The notes under the pieces were generated by a model. The model had not been told where the DNA came from. It did no database searches and worked only from the letters and a program-made list of their open reading frames with translations. Of a stretch of 64,000 bases of DNA, positions 46,800-58,467 are shown in pieces. This DNA is from Flaveria trinervia. Its lineage: Eukaryota > Streptophyta > Magnoliopsida > Asterales > Asteraceae. Where the stretch lies: contig CM046451.1 of the NCBI GenBank assembly GCA_025506515.1, positions 37,587,595 through 37,651,594 on the forward strand, in the 5' to 3' direction. The translations under genes were made by a program, and so were the position numbers. Position 1 is the stretch's first letter. Each line of letters begins with the position of its first letter.

Positions 46800-47973
46800 T
46801 CTCTGCCTCGGCTTCTTGCAGTCTCTAGCGATGTGGCCAGGCTGACCACACCTGAAGCATACGTTCACCCCATTCTGCACTCACCAGTATGCTCCCTTCC
46901 ACATTTGTCACACCTCCTCAGCCCTGATCCAGATGTGACCACACGTCGATCACCACCTTTGCCACCTTCTTGTTTGGAACAGTTCTACCACGTCCAAACG
47001 TTTTCCATTCCAGTTCCGACTACCACCATCCTTCTTATCCACCTCAGCCACCACCACTTGCGCTCATCATATAATCTGCCAGCTAAGTCAACTGCCGACC
47101 TGAAAGTGCTCGGCCGGGCGGCAATCATATGCCTACGGATATCCGCTGGCAGCCCCTGGATGTATCTTTTAATCTTTTGTGACAATGGTGTCACTTGATC
47201 GGGCACCAACCGCGCCATTTCATTGAATTTGGTAGTGTACTACTGGTGTCTCATCGTTCCCGCCTCCAACTACAGGAAGTCTCTTTCTACCTTGTCCATC
47301 TCTCTGTGAGGACAGAATTCCTCAATCACTAGCTTGTTCAGTTCAGGCCATCTCATTCTTCCAATGGCCTTACTACCCTCGGCTTGGACAATGTTGTCCC
47401 ACCAGCACAAGGCCGAGTCCACAAAGGAGTGGGTAGCGAATTTCACCTTTTGATCCTCACGGCACTCACTGATATCAAGGACAGCCTCCATCTCCCTTAC
47501 CCACCGTGAGCAGCTGCCGCAGTGTCGTTTCCATCGAAAGTAGCGGGCTTGCATCTCATAAACGCCCCATAGTTACAACCTCGAGTCGCCTCCGGCACAG
47601 GCTCCTCTTCTTCCTCCTCCTCATCATTAGAGAGAACCATTTCCGACTCTGGTTGATCCCGTCCTCCTGAGGACCTGTTTCTTTCCTTTCGTTCCCCATC
47701 CCATACGGCCTTGATCACTTCGGTCACCACAGATGGTAGAATTGTCTGCATGACCTGGTGAACCTCTTCCACTACAGCCTCCTTTACTGAGGCTCTCAGG
47801 TTGGTGCTCTCGTCGCCACCCTCCGGATGAGGGGTCTCTAGTTCTTCATGAACCACTTTCTCGGCTCTAGGTCTCCCTCTCTTAGGTTGCAGAGCAGCAC
47901 CGTGACCTCCACCACGAGAGGCCTTTGAAGATCTACCGCCAGCCATCCTCAAAAAGCACACTATAAGATTCAA
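46800..47973 (-). pseudogene. Element D gag
   Basis: An acidic and basic N-terminal part (start codon probably 47946, MAGGRSSKASRGG) leads to the capsid (SFVDSALCWWDNIVQ near 47410, LPADIRRHMIAARP near 47150) and a degraded knuckle region near 46850-46920. Frame breaks lie near 47500, 47270 and 46985. Upstream ATG at 47973 adds nine residues; MAGGRSS is the more typical start. Confidence 0.83.
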
Positions 47974-48285
47974 ACACTAACGCGGTCATTCAAGGTAATA
48001 CTCACTTTATGTCAAGTATAGTAAGTCTCTAATTACAGTGTCCAGTTATGATTAGCCACTTACTTTACTCTTCATACCCCAAGCATCTCCTATCCTGACT
48101 TAATCAGTATCTAAATCTACTTAGAGCACATAATCAAATAGCATGCGCACATAATACCGGTTAATCATTAAGAAAAGACATACTTGATGGCACGTAGCTA
48201 CTCGGGCTGACATCCCTCCATCGTCCCATTTTCAGTTTAAGTTTAGGTTTTAAAAGTTTATTTAACCCAATTCTCTTAAACTTTG

Positions 48286-48300
48286 GCTCTGATACCAACT
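48286..48300 (-). other. Element D primer binding site
   Basis: On the minus strand it reads AGTTGGTATCAGAGC, directly after the 5' LTR; it matches initiator-Met tRNA. Confidence 0.85.
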
Positions 48301-49906
48301 TGTAAGGCCCCGTTCCCGAAAACCTCACAGTTGGTCAATCATAGCAATTAAAACATTAAACATTATAATTAAACAAGCTTAAGCAGCGGAAATAATTTAT
48401 CAAAAGCCATTCACTTCATTTAAAACACTGTTGTTAAGCAATACATCAGCATTGACTGTTTACAAAAGACTTTTTATATGCATTACAAAACAACAGCTAC
48501 GCAGAGTACGAATGGATGTCAGACTTTCCCTGCCGAGTAGCTTCACCCTCGTGCCATCCTCAGCAATAATTACCTGCCAACTGAAAATGTATAAAAGTCA
48601 ACGTTGCTGAGTGAGCTCTAGTTTTAGAAGTAATAAAATACTTTCTATATGTTGTATGTTAAAATATTCTTTTCTGTAAAATACAACTCTGTATAGTATA
48701 TGTGAGCACGCATCAACTATATGAACAAATATTGTTCGTTCTCTTTACTGTAGGCCTTGTCTGTTCTATAAACTTTTATCTTTATGTTTCACTTTTTGTA
48801 TGGACCAGTGAGCAATACCCCAACTATATGCGCGATGGAAAACGGGTGATGGGCCATCTATATCCCTCGAAAGGGTCAACTATATCCCTCGAAAGGGTCA
48901 ACTAAATATCCCTCGAAAGGGTTCTGTGTACTATGTACAAGGCCAACCCAATCACCCAGGGCACGCTACAAAGGTCCTGCCAATCTGAATTGATTGACTC
49001 TGTGTGCATAATAGGGTAGCTAACCCGCAGCACAGTTGAGCTAACGACAACATGGTCGTGTACCTCCTCTAAGCTTGCAAGACTTGTTAACATTTCATTA
49101 ATATTCCTCTTCTTTTCTTTATTGCTCTTTTACTTTATTATTACGATATACTTTACGTTACGATAATAGCATACCACGTAAAGTCACATACTATAAGTAA
49201 TAATATAATAATAGCAATAACAATAATAAGGAACAATCGTAATCAATCATATCATGCATGAAACAACATCATTAATAAGCCCTTAGCCAACCTCGGTCAA
49301 AACCCTAAGGCACAGACTCCCAGAAAAATTCTATAAAAATTTCTAAGTCTTAGGCGCATGGGAACTATTTGGGCGCTTGAGCTCTATTCGGGAGTTTCAT
49401 CATTATGTAGGCGTATCAGCCAACACTTAAAACATTTTTCACTTTAGGCGCATGAACTATTCAAGCGCATAGGCACTATTTGTGCGTATGAACACTTAGA
49501 CGCATGAGTAATTCAGGCGCATGGACACTTAGGCGCATGAGCCACTTGGACGCATGGGCACTATAGGCGCATGAACACACAGACCCGAGCACAAACACAA
49601 CCCATAAGCACATAAGCATGTAACCGGGATAAAACCCGTCATAAACACTTAAAAACCATGAATTCTTACCTTGAATTCGACTTCTCTTCTTCTTCTTGTC
49701 TTCAACCGAGAGTTTTCTCTGCTCTCTCTCTCTCTAAAACCGAAGAAGATGGTGATGTGAAGTGGGGGTGGGCGGCTATGCCCACCTTTACACCAACTTT
49801 TCAAAGTTTTGTCCTTTTGGACACTTTTGGTCCCTCCACTTGGACCTGATAGCTTTTCTTTCTTTTTATTCCTCTTATCTTGCCTTAAAAAAGGCTGGGT
49901 GTTACA
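48301..49906 (-). repeat. Element D 5' LTR (1606 bp, internally deleted)
   Basis: It matches the 3' LTR closely on both sides of a roughly 480-bp gap at about 49577. The junction joins a GGCGCATG word to an ACACAC run. Three CCCTCGAAAGGG units lie at 48858-48922. Confidence 0.9.
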
Positions 49907-49911
49907 AGAGA

Positions 49912-50027
49912 CGTCAAAAACACTTTTTGACCCAAAAGAATGACTCTTTTGAACGAAAAAACGTGATTTTTACACCGAAACTAATCGAATCACATGCAAA
50001 ATCAAGAGCCAATGCTCTGATACAACT
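49912..50027 (-). other. Element A leader end and primer binding site
   Basis: Bases 49912-50013 continue the A leader after D and match B 17420-17522. The primer site AGTTGTATCAGAGC (minus) is at 50014-50027. Confidence 0.8.
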
Positions 50028-50679
50028 TGTTAGGACTGTGTACGTACGGAGTACTAACTGATTATGCGTGAAACCAGATCAAGTAGTGCGGAATCCTATT
50101 TTATTGGCGATCCAATCAGTGAAAACGCAATCCCGATCAATCTAACGATTAAAGAAATGTTAAGAATGAGTAGAAGAAGATCAGATGTGAACTATGAACT
50201 TGGAATAGGGTTTCTGGACGCTCTGGACGGCTAGGTTATGAGTATGTGTCAAAAGTCTCTATTTTTCCACGAATTAAGTGGTATTTATAGGTTTGCAGTC
50301 TTCATTCGTGCGACTGAACCATTAGTATGGTTCAGTCGTGCGACTGACCCATGAGATTGATTCATATACAGGACTAAAGTTCAGTCGTGCGACTGAGTCA
50401 ATCTCATGCCCCATTCGTACGACTGATCCAGTCGTCTGGTTTAGTCGTGTGACTGGTTCATTAGCATGATGTATTCATGCTTATGGTCCATAAGTATGGT
50501 CCATTAGCATGAATCATCATATACAACTTCAAACCTATATAATAAGTTTATATATATGAATCATATAAATGTAAACATCAAAACACAAATCATATATTAT
50601 TACATTGTTTCATTACACATATGTAAGCCGTGACAGACTTTTACATTAAGCACATGAACTAGGGACATATGTATCAACA
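50028..50679 (-). repeat. Element A 5' LTR
   Basis: On the plus strand it runs from TGTTAGGACTG to gtatcaaca. The palindrome array is at 50295-50500. It is followed by the target duplication cctct. Confidence 0.9.
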
Positions 50680-50684
50680 CCTCT

Positions 50685-50984
50685 GTATACAGAGTTTGGA
50701 TGATCAGTCTGAAGGGTTGTCATGGCTTTCTGATCAATTTCTACTCTTTTTCTATCTTTATCAGAGTAGTCATCCACAACCTTTGGAATCATATCACCTC
50801 TAGCAGCAGCTGAACAGATGCTTGGTATGTAAGTTCTTGAGACAACAGACTCCCACATCTTGGAGTCTTGAGACATGATGAAACCTTCCAGTCTTTGGCA
50901 CCAAGTGTCAAAATCTTCAAGAGTGATCAGTGGAGACTTTGTCAGGGTTCTAGTTTCCATATCAACTTTAGTGATAGCTGCCAT
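50685..50984 (-). pseudogene. X(-) gag, N-terminal part
   Basis: It starts MAAITKVDMETRTLTKSPLI at 50984, nearly the X(+) gag start at 54485, and reads without a stop for 100 codons to NSVYRG, where A is inserted. The UBN2-type capsid of copia gags begins here (FDTWCQRLEGFI). Confidence 0.9.
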
Positions 50985-51070
50985 TTGAGATGTTAAGTAT
51001 TTTGTGTGTGTGAGGGATCTTAAGATGGTGAGATCTTACTATCAAGAGCCTGGAATGCTCAGATACCAAT

Positions 51071-51877
51071 TGCAGGATCATTTGAGGGGGTTTGGTCACT
51101 TATAACACAACACACAATAAGGAGAGATTGATTTTAGAACACTTAACATATCAAATGGGGAACTAGAAACCAGTTACAATGATACTAAGAAACATAAGTA
51201 ATTGAGAAACAAAACAAGAACAAATAACACACATATTTGGTTTTCAAGAAGGTTGTATATTGCTCTCTAGTTCTTTACAAGTGTTACAAAGTATATGTAA
51301 GATACAAAGAACCAGAGATACTTTATACTACATCTTACAACCGGACATACTTTGAAGGCCAGTTGGACACATGATCTAGACAACAACAAAATCAATGTAG
51401 AGTCAAAAGGCAGATTATCTTTTGACTAGTGACAAATGACATGCCATAGCTCGCATCATAATATATTACAAAATGGATAAAAGTATATGAAGTAAAAAAG
51501 AAACAGATTCAAGACCTCTATGTATAGTTTACCAAAATCATGGACATTTTCACCAACTTGTGAAAATTGGTGAGTCAAACAGAGTTGCACCAGAAGGTGG
51601 TTCAACTTTATGGTAAAAGGTACATCAGATAAAGCATGTACTCAAAAGTTTTCAGAAGAAATTTGTCTTCATAAACTGGTTTCGGAAGACTTTGTCTTTG
51701 AAGCTTTAGAAGACTTCATGTTTGGCTTCGGAAGATATTGGTCTTGTCTTTGGAAGATTTCACACTTGGAATGTTTTCTAATGCAGAATGTGAAACTTCC
51801 GAAGCATTCTACTTCAGCACTTTGTGCATGCATGCAGGACAGACTATTTGGATGTTTTGGATTGCATCAGCCTTATA
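51071..51877 (-). repeat. X(-) 5' LTR
   Basis: On its own strand it starts TATAAGGCTGATGC and ends CCTGCA, followed by a primer site at 51057-51070 (ATTGGTATCTGAGC). It carries CTTCCGAAG/CTTCGGAAG words at 51630-51810. The left boundary is exact; the outer boundary rests on comparison with the two solo LTRs. Confidence 0.82.
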
Positions 51878-53622
51878 TAAAACCTTACAATTTTTTATAA
51901 TCACATATATTTATATTAACTTGAGTTACATATATGTACACCATATCCTCTTTATTATTGTTCAATGACACACATATGTAAGTTATATATACGTAACACT
52001 TAAATATGATGTCAGTTTTTGTTTTACAAAAGCAAATAAAAGAGGTGGTGTGTCATATATATTTGATATTTTTTTTGTTCATCTTCATCATCGTCGATGT
52101 GCATATATGTAAGCAGGTTTGTATGTGGTTGTACATCTATTCATTGTAATTTTCTTTAGATTCCAGTGTACTTTTTAGTGTTACGTATATATGTAACTTA
52201 TCAAGTTACACATAACGCTGTGTTGTATAAATCAAGTTACATATACGTAATCATGTCAATATATGGGTCAATTTCCAAGTTTAATAAAATGTTTTGCATT
52301 TGTTATATGTGTTATACTTAATTATACGAAAATAGAAATTTTTGTATATATGGTATAATTTATCAATGTGAATTAGTAAGAAGAAGATTTAAAATTCGAT
52401 TTGTTAGTAAATTTAAAGCTTGATGGGTTACGTATACATAACATAGTGTTCATAAGTGTGTAACATAGTGTTACATATACGTAATACAATGTTACATATT
52501 AAAAGTGACTGTTGTTTGATGTGATTACATATACGTAACTTAACCGGTGTTTTTTTTCTTACTCTATTTATATATAGTTCTTCCAATATATAAAAATTAG
52601 TATGATTTAGTATTTAAATTATTATAATATGTTTGTGAATAGGAGAGAATTAGAAAAATTTAGTTTAAATCGAGAGAGAGAGAGGAAAAATAGTGAGTGA
52701 TTTTAGGAATTAATCAACTAAATGAAAGTTTCTATATAATTTATAAAAATGTTTTACCTATTATACCCTTATGAGCTTATAATTAATTTCGTTAAACATC
52801 AGTTGTTTACAATCTCGTCATTGTTTAATCTCAACCATAGTTTACATAAATCAATGGTGGATAAATCGTTTTTTTTTTTGTTTTTTTTATAAAAATTGGT
52901 TTTTTTAGAAACCCTCCCATATATCTATAACTTATAATATCTATAACTTAAAATAAAAGAAAGTTTTCTTAATACACGTGTCATCATTTTAGCATATCAA
53001 AAAAAATATTTTTCCGCCCCTTTTTTATAATAAATACAAAAACTATAAAAACAATTCATTTGACTTTCCTTTTTAACTAAAATATGTTAAAAAAATATAT
53101 TTATATTTATGTTTTTTGTCTCTCTCATATTAAATGATAATGATTATAAATAAGTAAACTAAACTATTAAACATCTAAAATATAAATGTAGCTATTTTAA
53201 TAATTTATTAATACATATTAAATATAGAGTAATACTTTCTAATTTATTATATGTTATAACTTTAAAAATATTAATGATTTTAATATGTTTTAATTATTAT
53301 ACCAATGTAATACATGGGCTCTAACCTAGTATATATAATGTAAAGAATAATGATCATCAACTCAAATTGTTGAGGTGAGATATCAAGCTTCATTAATATG
53401 GAAATATCTTGGGTTTAAGTCTCACCTAAGACTTTAGGTTAGGTTAAAGACTTTTCTCACCTAAAATAAGTTTTCTTAACAGTTTAGATTCGAGACTTGT
53501 ATGGATGAAATGACATACGAGCTTCCCTTGAAAACATACTAGCCTGAAACCTAAGGGGACATTTGGTTCGTGAAATTTGTTGGAATTATAATTAGAATTT
53601 GAATTAGAATTGGAATTCAAAG
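51878..53622. other. AT-rich stretch between X(-) and X(+), no gene
   Basis: No credible coding region. Bases 51925-52545 hold at least six TTACATATACGTAA-type words. Poly-T runs lie at 52068-52076 and 52870-52900. At its right end (53560-53620) the sequence ggggacatttggttcg followed by ggaatt repeats looks like one end of a small DNA transposon, cut by X(+). Confidence 0.55.
51925..52545. repeat. TTACATATACGTAA near-palindrome cluster
   Basis: Words such as gttacgtatatatgtaac (52181), gttacatatacgtaat (52235), gttacgtatacataac (52427), gttacatatacgtaat (52470) and attacatatacgtaac (52523) are spread over 600 bp with irregular spacing. Confidence 0.75.
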
Positions 53623-54400
53623 TGTAGAGATTAATGAAGAGGCTGATGCAACCTAAACATCAAATGTCTATCCTGCATGCTGCACAAGTGCATTGAAGAA
53701 GAATGCTTAGGAAGTTTTACACATGCAACAGAAAATACTCTAAGTGTAAAATCTTCCGAAGCCAAATATGAAGTCTTCCAAAGCCTCAGAGACAAAGTCT
53801 TCTGAAGCTCCAACTCATGAAGACAGATTTCTTCTGAAGACTTTTAATACATGCTTTATCTAATGTACTTTTCCATAAAGCTGGACACCTTTTCACTGCA
53901 CCTCTGTAAGGTCACCAACTTACATGAGTTGGTGAAAAGGTCCATGCTTTTGGTAACTGTAGAATGAGGTCTTGAGTCTGCAACTTTATACTTAATGTAC
54001 TTTATCCTTTTTGTAATAGATAAGGATGTGAGCTATGGCATGTCATAGTCACAAGTCAAAAGGCAATCTACCTTTTCACTTTACAATTGATTTTGTTTTG
54101 TGTCAAGTCAATTGTATCCAGCTGGCTTTCAAAGTATAGCCGGTCGTAGGATGTAGTATAAGTATCTCATGTTCTTGTATCTTTCTATTATGCTTTGTAA
54201 CACTTGTAATAGAACATAGAGAAAGCAATATACTACAATCTTGAAAACCATATACTTGTGTTCTTTGTGTTCTGTCTCTTATATTACTTGTGTTCTTAGT
54301 GTCTTACCTTGGTTAATCCAGTTTACTGTTTGATTAAGTTTTAAGTAATCTTCTCTTTGTGTTGTTGTGTTGTAAATCTACACCCTTCAACGGTCCTGCA
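53623..54400 (+). repeat. X(+) 5' LTR
   Basis: It aligns to 51071-51877 (reversed) and to both solo LTRs. The end CGGTCCTGCA is exact; the start is approximate. CTTCCGAAG-type words lie at 53750-53850. Confidence 0.85.
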
Positions 54401-54418
54401 TTTGGTATTAGAGCTTTT
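54401..54418 (+). other. X(+) primer binding site
   Basis: TTTGGTATTAGAGCTT directly follows the LTR and matches initiator-Met tRNA with small changes. Confidence 0.82.
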
Positions 54419-54484
54419 CAGGCTCTTGATATAAGATCTCACCATCTTAAGATCCCTCACACACACAAATACTAAACTTTTCAA

Positions 54485-57241
54485 ATGGCAGCCATTTCCA
54501 AGACTGATATGGAAACTAGAACCATGAACAAGTCCCCACTGATCACTCTTGATGAGTTTGATACCTGGTGTTTGAGAATGGAAGGTTTCATCAGGTCTCT
54601 TGATTCAAGAATATGGGATTCTATTGAGAATGGACCTTTCATACCCAGCACCCCTTCTGCTATTGGTGCTGGTATGATCCCAAAAGATGTGGCTAACTAC
54701 TCTGATGAAGATAGGAAGAGAGTAGAGATTGACAGAAAAGCCATGACAGCTCTTCAAACTGCCCTTCCAAACTCTGTGTACAGAGGTTTCAAGAAGTGCA
54801 AAACAGCCAAGCAGCTGTGGGATGCACTGAAACTGATGTATGAGGGTTCCTATAAAGCCAAGGAGAACAAGAAGGATCTCCTGAAGCAGCGGTTTGAAAA
54901 CTTCACCTTCAAAACAGGTGAAACCATGACTCAGCGGTATTTCAGGTATGTTGAGATTGTGGATACCCTAGTGGATGGAGGAGTTTCTTTTGAGAATAGA
55001 GACATTGTAAGGAAGTTCATGTCCTCACTTCCTAGGCAATGGACACACTACTGTGTGGTGATCAAGAGAACTGAAAATCTCAAAACTCTTACTCTGACAG
55101 AGTTATATGGGATTCTCAGTGGCTACCAGATGGAGATGAATATGCAAGGTTCATCTGGCAACTCCAACAATCAAATGGGTTCAGCCCTACATGTGGTTGA
55201 AAAGGATAGCATAGAACCCAAACATCATCTCTTATGCTACCTTGACAATTCACCAAAGGGTCCTTTCATCACCTTCCTAGAGACACCAAGGGAGAACTAC
55301 ACTCAAGGAAGCCCATTCAAGAGACAAGCTCTTCTCAAGCTTTTGTGTCTTCTGATGAAAACTATGGCAACTCTCATTTCACTCTTGAAGACCTTGACAA
55401 TTCACTCTTGAAGACCTTGACAAATCACCAAAGGGTCCTTTCATCACCTTCCTAGAGACACCAAGGGAGAACTACACTCAAGGAAGCCCATTCCAAGAGA
55501 CAAGCTCTTCTCAAGCTTTTGTGTCTTCTGATGAAAACTATGGCAACTCTCATTTCACTCTTGAAGACCTGGACTGTATTCACCCAGATGATCTGGAATA
55601 CATGGAAATAGTCTAGCAGATGGCTCTTCTCACTCACAAAGCCAAGAAGTTCTACCAGAGGACTGGAAGGAAGTTCCCAAGCAATGCAACCAGTGGAAAG
55701 TTTGGCTTGGACAAAGGCAAAGTCAAGTGTTACAACTATAACTTGATGGGCCACTTTGCCAGAGAGTGTAAGGCACCTAGGGCAAATGGTGGCCAAACAC
55801 AGTCCAGACCAAACTACACTGACAAAGCTCTCCAAAATAAGAAGTCAAAGCAGCATGTTGATGTTGCTATTGAAGAAGGAAGCTTTGACTGGAGCTTTCA
55901 GGTGGAAGATGCTTCTCCTAACCAAGCACTAATGGCAGATCATGATGAAGCCAAGGTATTGGAACATCTCTGTACTCCTGAATGCATTGCTAAAGTTAAC
56001 AGATACAAGTCTTATAACTTGGAAATGAGATCTGACCTTGAGTCCTTAAATATTTTAAAATCTGATTTTAGAAAGTCTAAAAATGATTATAAACTGAAGA
56101 TAGAGGACCTAGAGAAAACCATTTTAGTTCTAAAACATGAACACACAGATTTTAGGACTCAAATCAAAGATCTCATAACCAAGTTAACTGAGTGCTAGGC
56201 TGAGCTTGTGATCAGCAAAGCCAGGGCAGAAAATAGTGTTCTTAAAGAAGAGACCTTCAAAAACATGATATCCTTATCCCTGCACAACAAGGTGTGCTAT
56301 CAAAACAGGCAGGGACTAGGATCAAATGAGATAGCTCCTCCACACACAATCTTGTCAATAAGATCTCCTAGGTTGGAACTTGTGAAGATGAGCTTCCTCT
56401 CATAGATTCTATGAGTGAAGAGGATGAAGAAAAGATAGTAAAGAATTCCTCTGAGAAGAGTGAAGAGGAGGATTCCAAGAAGGGTCACTATTCTTCTGAG
56501 GAGAAGAAGAAGACTGTGATGACCAAGTCCATGAGGAAGAACTTGATCAGAAAGAGCAAAAGAAAGGCAAGAAAGGCTCAAGAGATCAAGGCTACGTTTG
56601 ACTTTAAGCAAAAACAAGTTTTCATCTCTACAGGGTTTAAAATGGTAGGGACTGAAGACATCAACCAAAACTCTTCTGCTAAGAGTTCTGGTTCTTGTTC
56701 AACTCATCTTAGTAACAAGAAGAAGACTGATCTACTGTGTACCACTGCTGCACAGCCTGGACCATCAAACTCCAAGCATAGTTCTTAGCCCAAGAGGACT
56801 GTCTCAGCATCTGCAAAGATGAAGGTGGAGAAGGGATGTGACCAAAGACAGTCTTGTTCTCAAGAAAAGGCTCTTGTGAAGAAGAAGATGAATTATGTCA
56901 GGTGTGACAGCACCACTCACATTGCAAAGGATTGTCCATACAATCCTAAAGGTACTGTCCATATGACCAAAACAAAGACTTCAAAGGGTCTCAAGAAGAT
57001 TCAAGCTTCAGAAGCAAAATCTGTTTCCCTCGAAAGCTCCAAATCTCAGAAGAAGGCAAGTGGAAAATTACCTTCGGAAGAGAAGTTGGTCTCGGAAGAA
57101 AGGAGTTCTTCCGAAGCACTGAAGTCTGCTGCAGTGTCTGCAGAATCTCTGAAGGATCAGTCACTAAAACTTTCGAAGTTCAAAAGCTTCCGAAGTTTTG
57201 AAGGTCAAGTCCAAGACTCCAAAGGTGGTGTGGATGTCTAA
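54485..57241 (+). pseudogene. X(+) gag
   Basis: ATG 54485 opens 308 codons (MAAISKTDMETRT...), including the UBN2-type capsid: KQLWDALKLMYEG near 54820 and SLPRQWTHYCVVIKRTENLK near 55030. A 175-bp tandem duplication (55236-55585) with a one-base difference then breaks the frame, and a stop lies at 55615-55617. The knuckle reads CYNYNLMGHFAREC (55730-55770), with Tyr in place of the second Cys. A coiled coil follows (55990-56198), then a Lys/Glu-rich part (56411-56788), and a second degraded knuckle (RCDSTTHIAKDC near 56905). The last part (57000-57200) is Ser-Glu-rich because CTTCGGAAG words lie in frame. Confidence 0.88.
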
Positions 57242-57400
57242 GAAAGACCAAGTGATTGAGATTTCTCCATCTACAACAGCTCAAGATCCTCTTAGTACAA
57301 CCATAGGATCTATTACTGAATTACCTTCTATAAATGAGCCCAAGAGAAGCAAGGCTTGGGCTTCCAAATGTAACTAATCATTTTCTTTGTGTAGGGATAG

Positions 57401-57604
57401 GTGAAGACAAACAAAAATGTCTGGATCATAGACAGTGGCTGTTCCAGGCACATGACAGGCAATAGGTCACTACTCCAGAACTTTGAAAGGATTGATGGAG
57501 GACCAGTTGCTTTTGGAGGAGATGAAGGTGGTTACATTTTTGGAAGGGGCAAGATCGCAAATGGTAAGCTCAGCATAGAAAAGGTAAACTTTGTCAAGGA
57601 GCTT
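57401..57604 (+). pseudogene. X(+) protease, cut by solo LTR
   Basis: VWIIDSGCSRHMTGNRSLL carries the catalytic DSG, followed by GGPVAFGGDEGGYIFGRG and IEKVNFVKEL. The protein then runs into a solo LTR at 57605 and resumes at 58468. Confidence 0.86.
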
Positions 57605-58467
57605 TATTGGATCAAGAAGAAGGCTAATGCAACCAAAACTAGATCACTTAAGTTATTTTGGTGCTGCATGCAAAGGGTTTCGAAGCTTATCATGGAACTT
57701 CCGAAGGTTGTAGAGTTCTTCCGAAGACAAAGGGAAAGTCCAACTTCCGAAGACAGAACTCTACTTCCGAAGACAAATGCATACTTTCGAAGTTCAATAC
57801 TTAGAAGAAGAAAGTGAAGACCACTTCCAAAGTATGATGAAATGAAGAAGTCTCCAGCCTTGGAAGAAGCAGCCTCTTCCGAAGTATAAAGTGGCTTCGG
57901 AAGTACTTACTCTTCTGAAGCCATTTAACCTTCGGAAGACACTGCTATAACTAGTGGACACAAGTATGGTCTCTGACACTCCACTGCAGACTTCTGATAC
58001 AGCATGACTTCTTCCTAAATAACCATGTTATTGACCATACTTTATTCCACTATTTACCTTTTCATAATAGTACAGTTGCCAACTTTAGTTGGTGACAAAA
58101 GGTAAGTCAGGGACATGTCCTAACTACCAAATCTCAGATAAGACTTTATCTGAGATACCTTAACTATAGTCTTGTAGTATAGGCTTTAGCTAAAGGATCC
58201 CAGCTGGTATCAAAGTATATCCGCAGTAGATAGTATTATATATAGGTTCTCCTTGTAACTCATAGAAAAAATTATTATCATCTACTTGTAAGAGTCTTTG
58301 TATCTTGAGTTGAGAATCAATATATAAAAGTATCTTGAAAATTATCTTTCTGTGTTCTTAGTTACTTTTCATATTATGATCAACTCTTATTGATTCTTAC
58401 CCAAGTGTGATTCTAGGTGAGTTTAAGAGAAAACATTTGTGTTCAAGTGACAAACACCAATCCTGCA
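57605..58467 (+). repeat. Solo LTR of the X family inside X(+) pol
   Basis: The 863-bp unit begins TATTGGATCAAG and ends CCAATCCTGCA, flanked by agctt at 57600-57604 and 58468-58472. It aligns to X LTRs, and its 57680-57960 part is dense in CTTCCGAAG words. Removing it in thought rejoins protease (VKEL) and YNLLSVSQF. Confidence 0.9.

Larger units (their letters stand above)
41259..49906 (-). mobile_element. Ty3-gypsy retrotransposon D (chromovirus-like)
   Basis: Long LTRs at 41259-43347 and 48301-49906 flank a minus-strand gag-PR-RT-RH-INT interior; integrase after RNase H is the Ty3-gypsy order. Target duplications are ggaga (41254-41258) and agaga (49907-49911), one mismatch. The integrase tail with RPRYIGPFRI-like and FHVSHLRKC words suggests the Tekay/Del chromovirus lineage, by memory of that family. 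Frameshifts and a stop in RT make it defective. Confidence 0.9.
21337..50679 (-). mobile_element. SIRE-like copia element A, with three nested elements
   Basis: Minus-strand element: 5' LTR 50028-50679, 3' LTR 21337-22017, 5-bp duplication cctct at 21332-21336 and 50680-50684. Its own sequence includes the primer site (50014-50027), leader, gag (to 40876), protease and the start of integrase (37612-38045), 3' untranslated DNA, ORF3 and a polypurine tract. D sits in the leader, C replaces most of pol, and E lies beside ORF3. Integrase core, RT and RNase H of A are missing. The 29.3-kb span is due to these insertions. Confidence 0.9.
18274..51877 (-). mobile_element. Copia element X(-), interrupted host of the nest
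   Basis: The pieces are 18274-19507, 20330-21336 and 50680-51877. Joined in mind, they give a minus-strand LTR, primer site and gag that follow the X(+) copy (53623 onward) in order. The rest of X(-) lies left of B, off the window. Interrupters are B at 18273, a solo LTR at 19508-20329 and A at 21337-50679, the last two with exact 5-bp duplications of X sequence. This makes X(-) the oldest element of the cluster. Confidence 0.85.

Noticed and set aside
49762..50061. Plus-strand ORF at the D/A junction
   Set aside because: It runs from the D LTR into the A leader and repeats the false ORF at 43203; no protein family fits.
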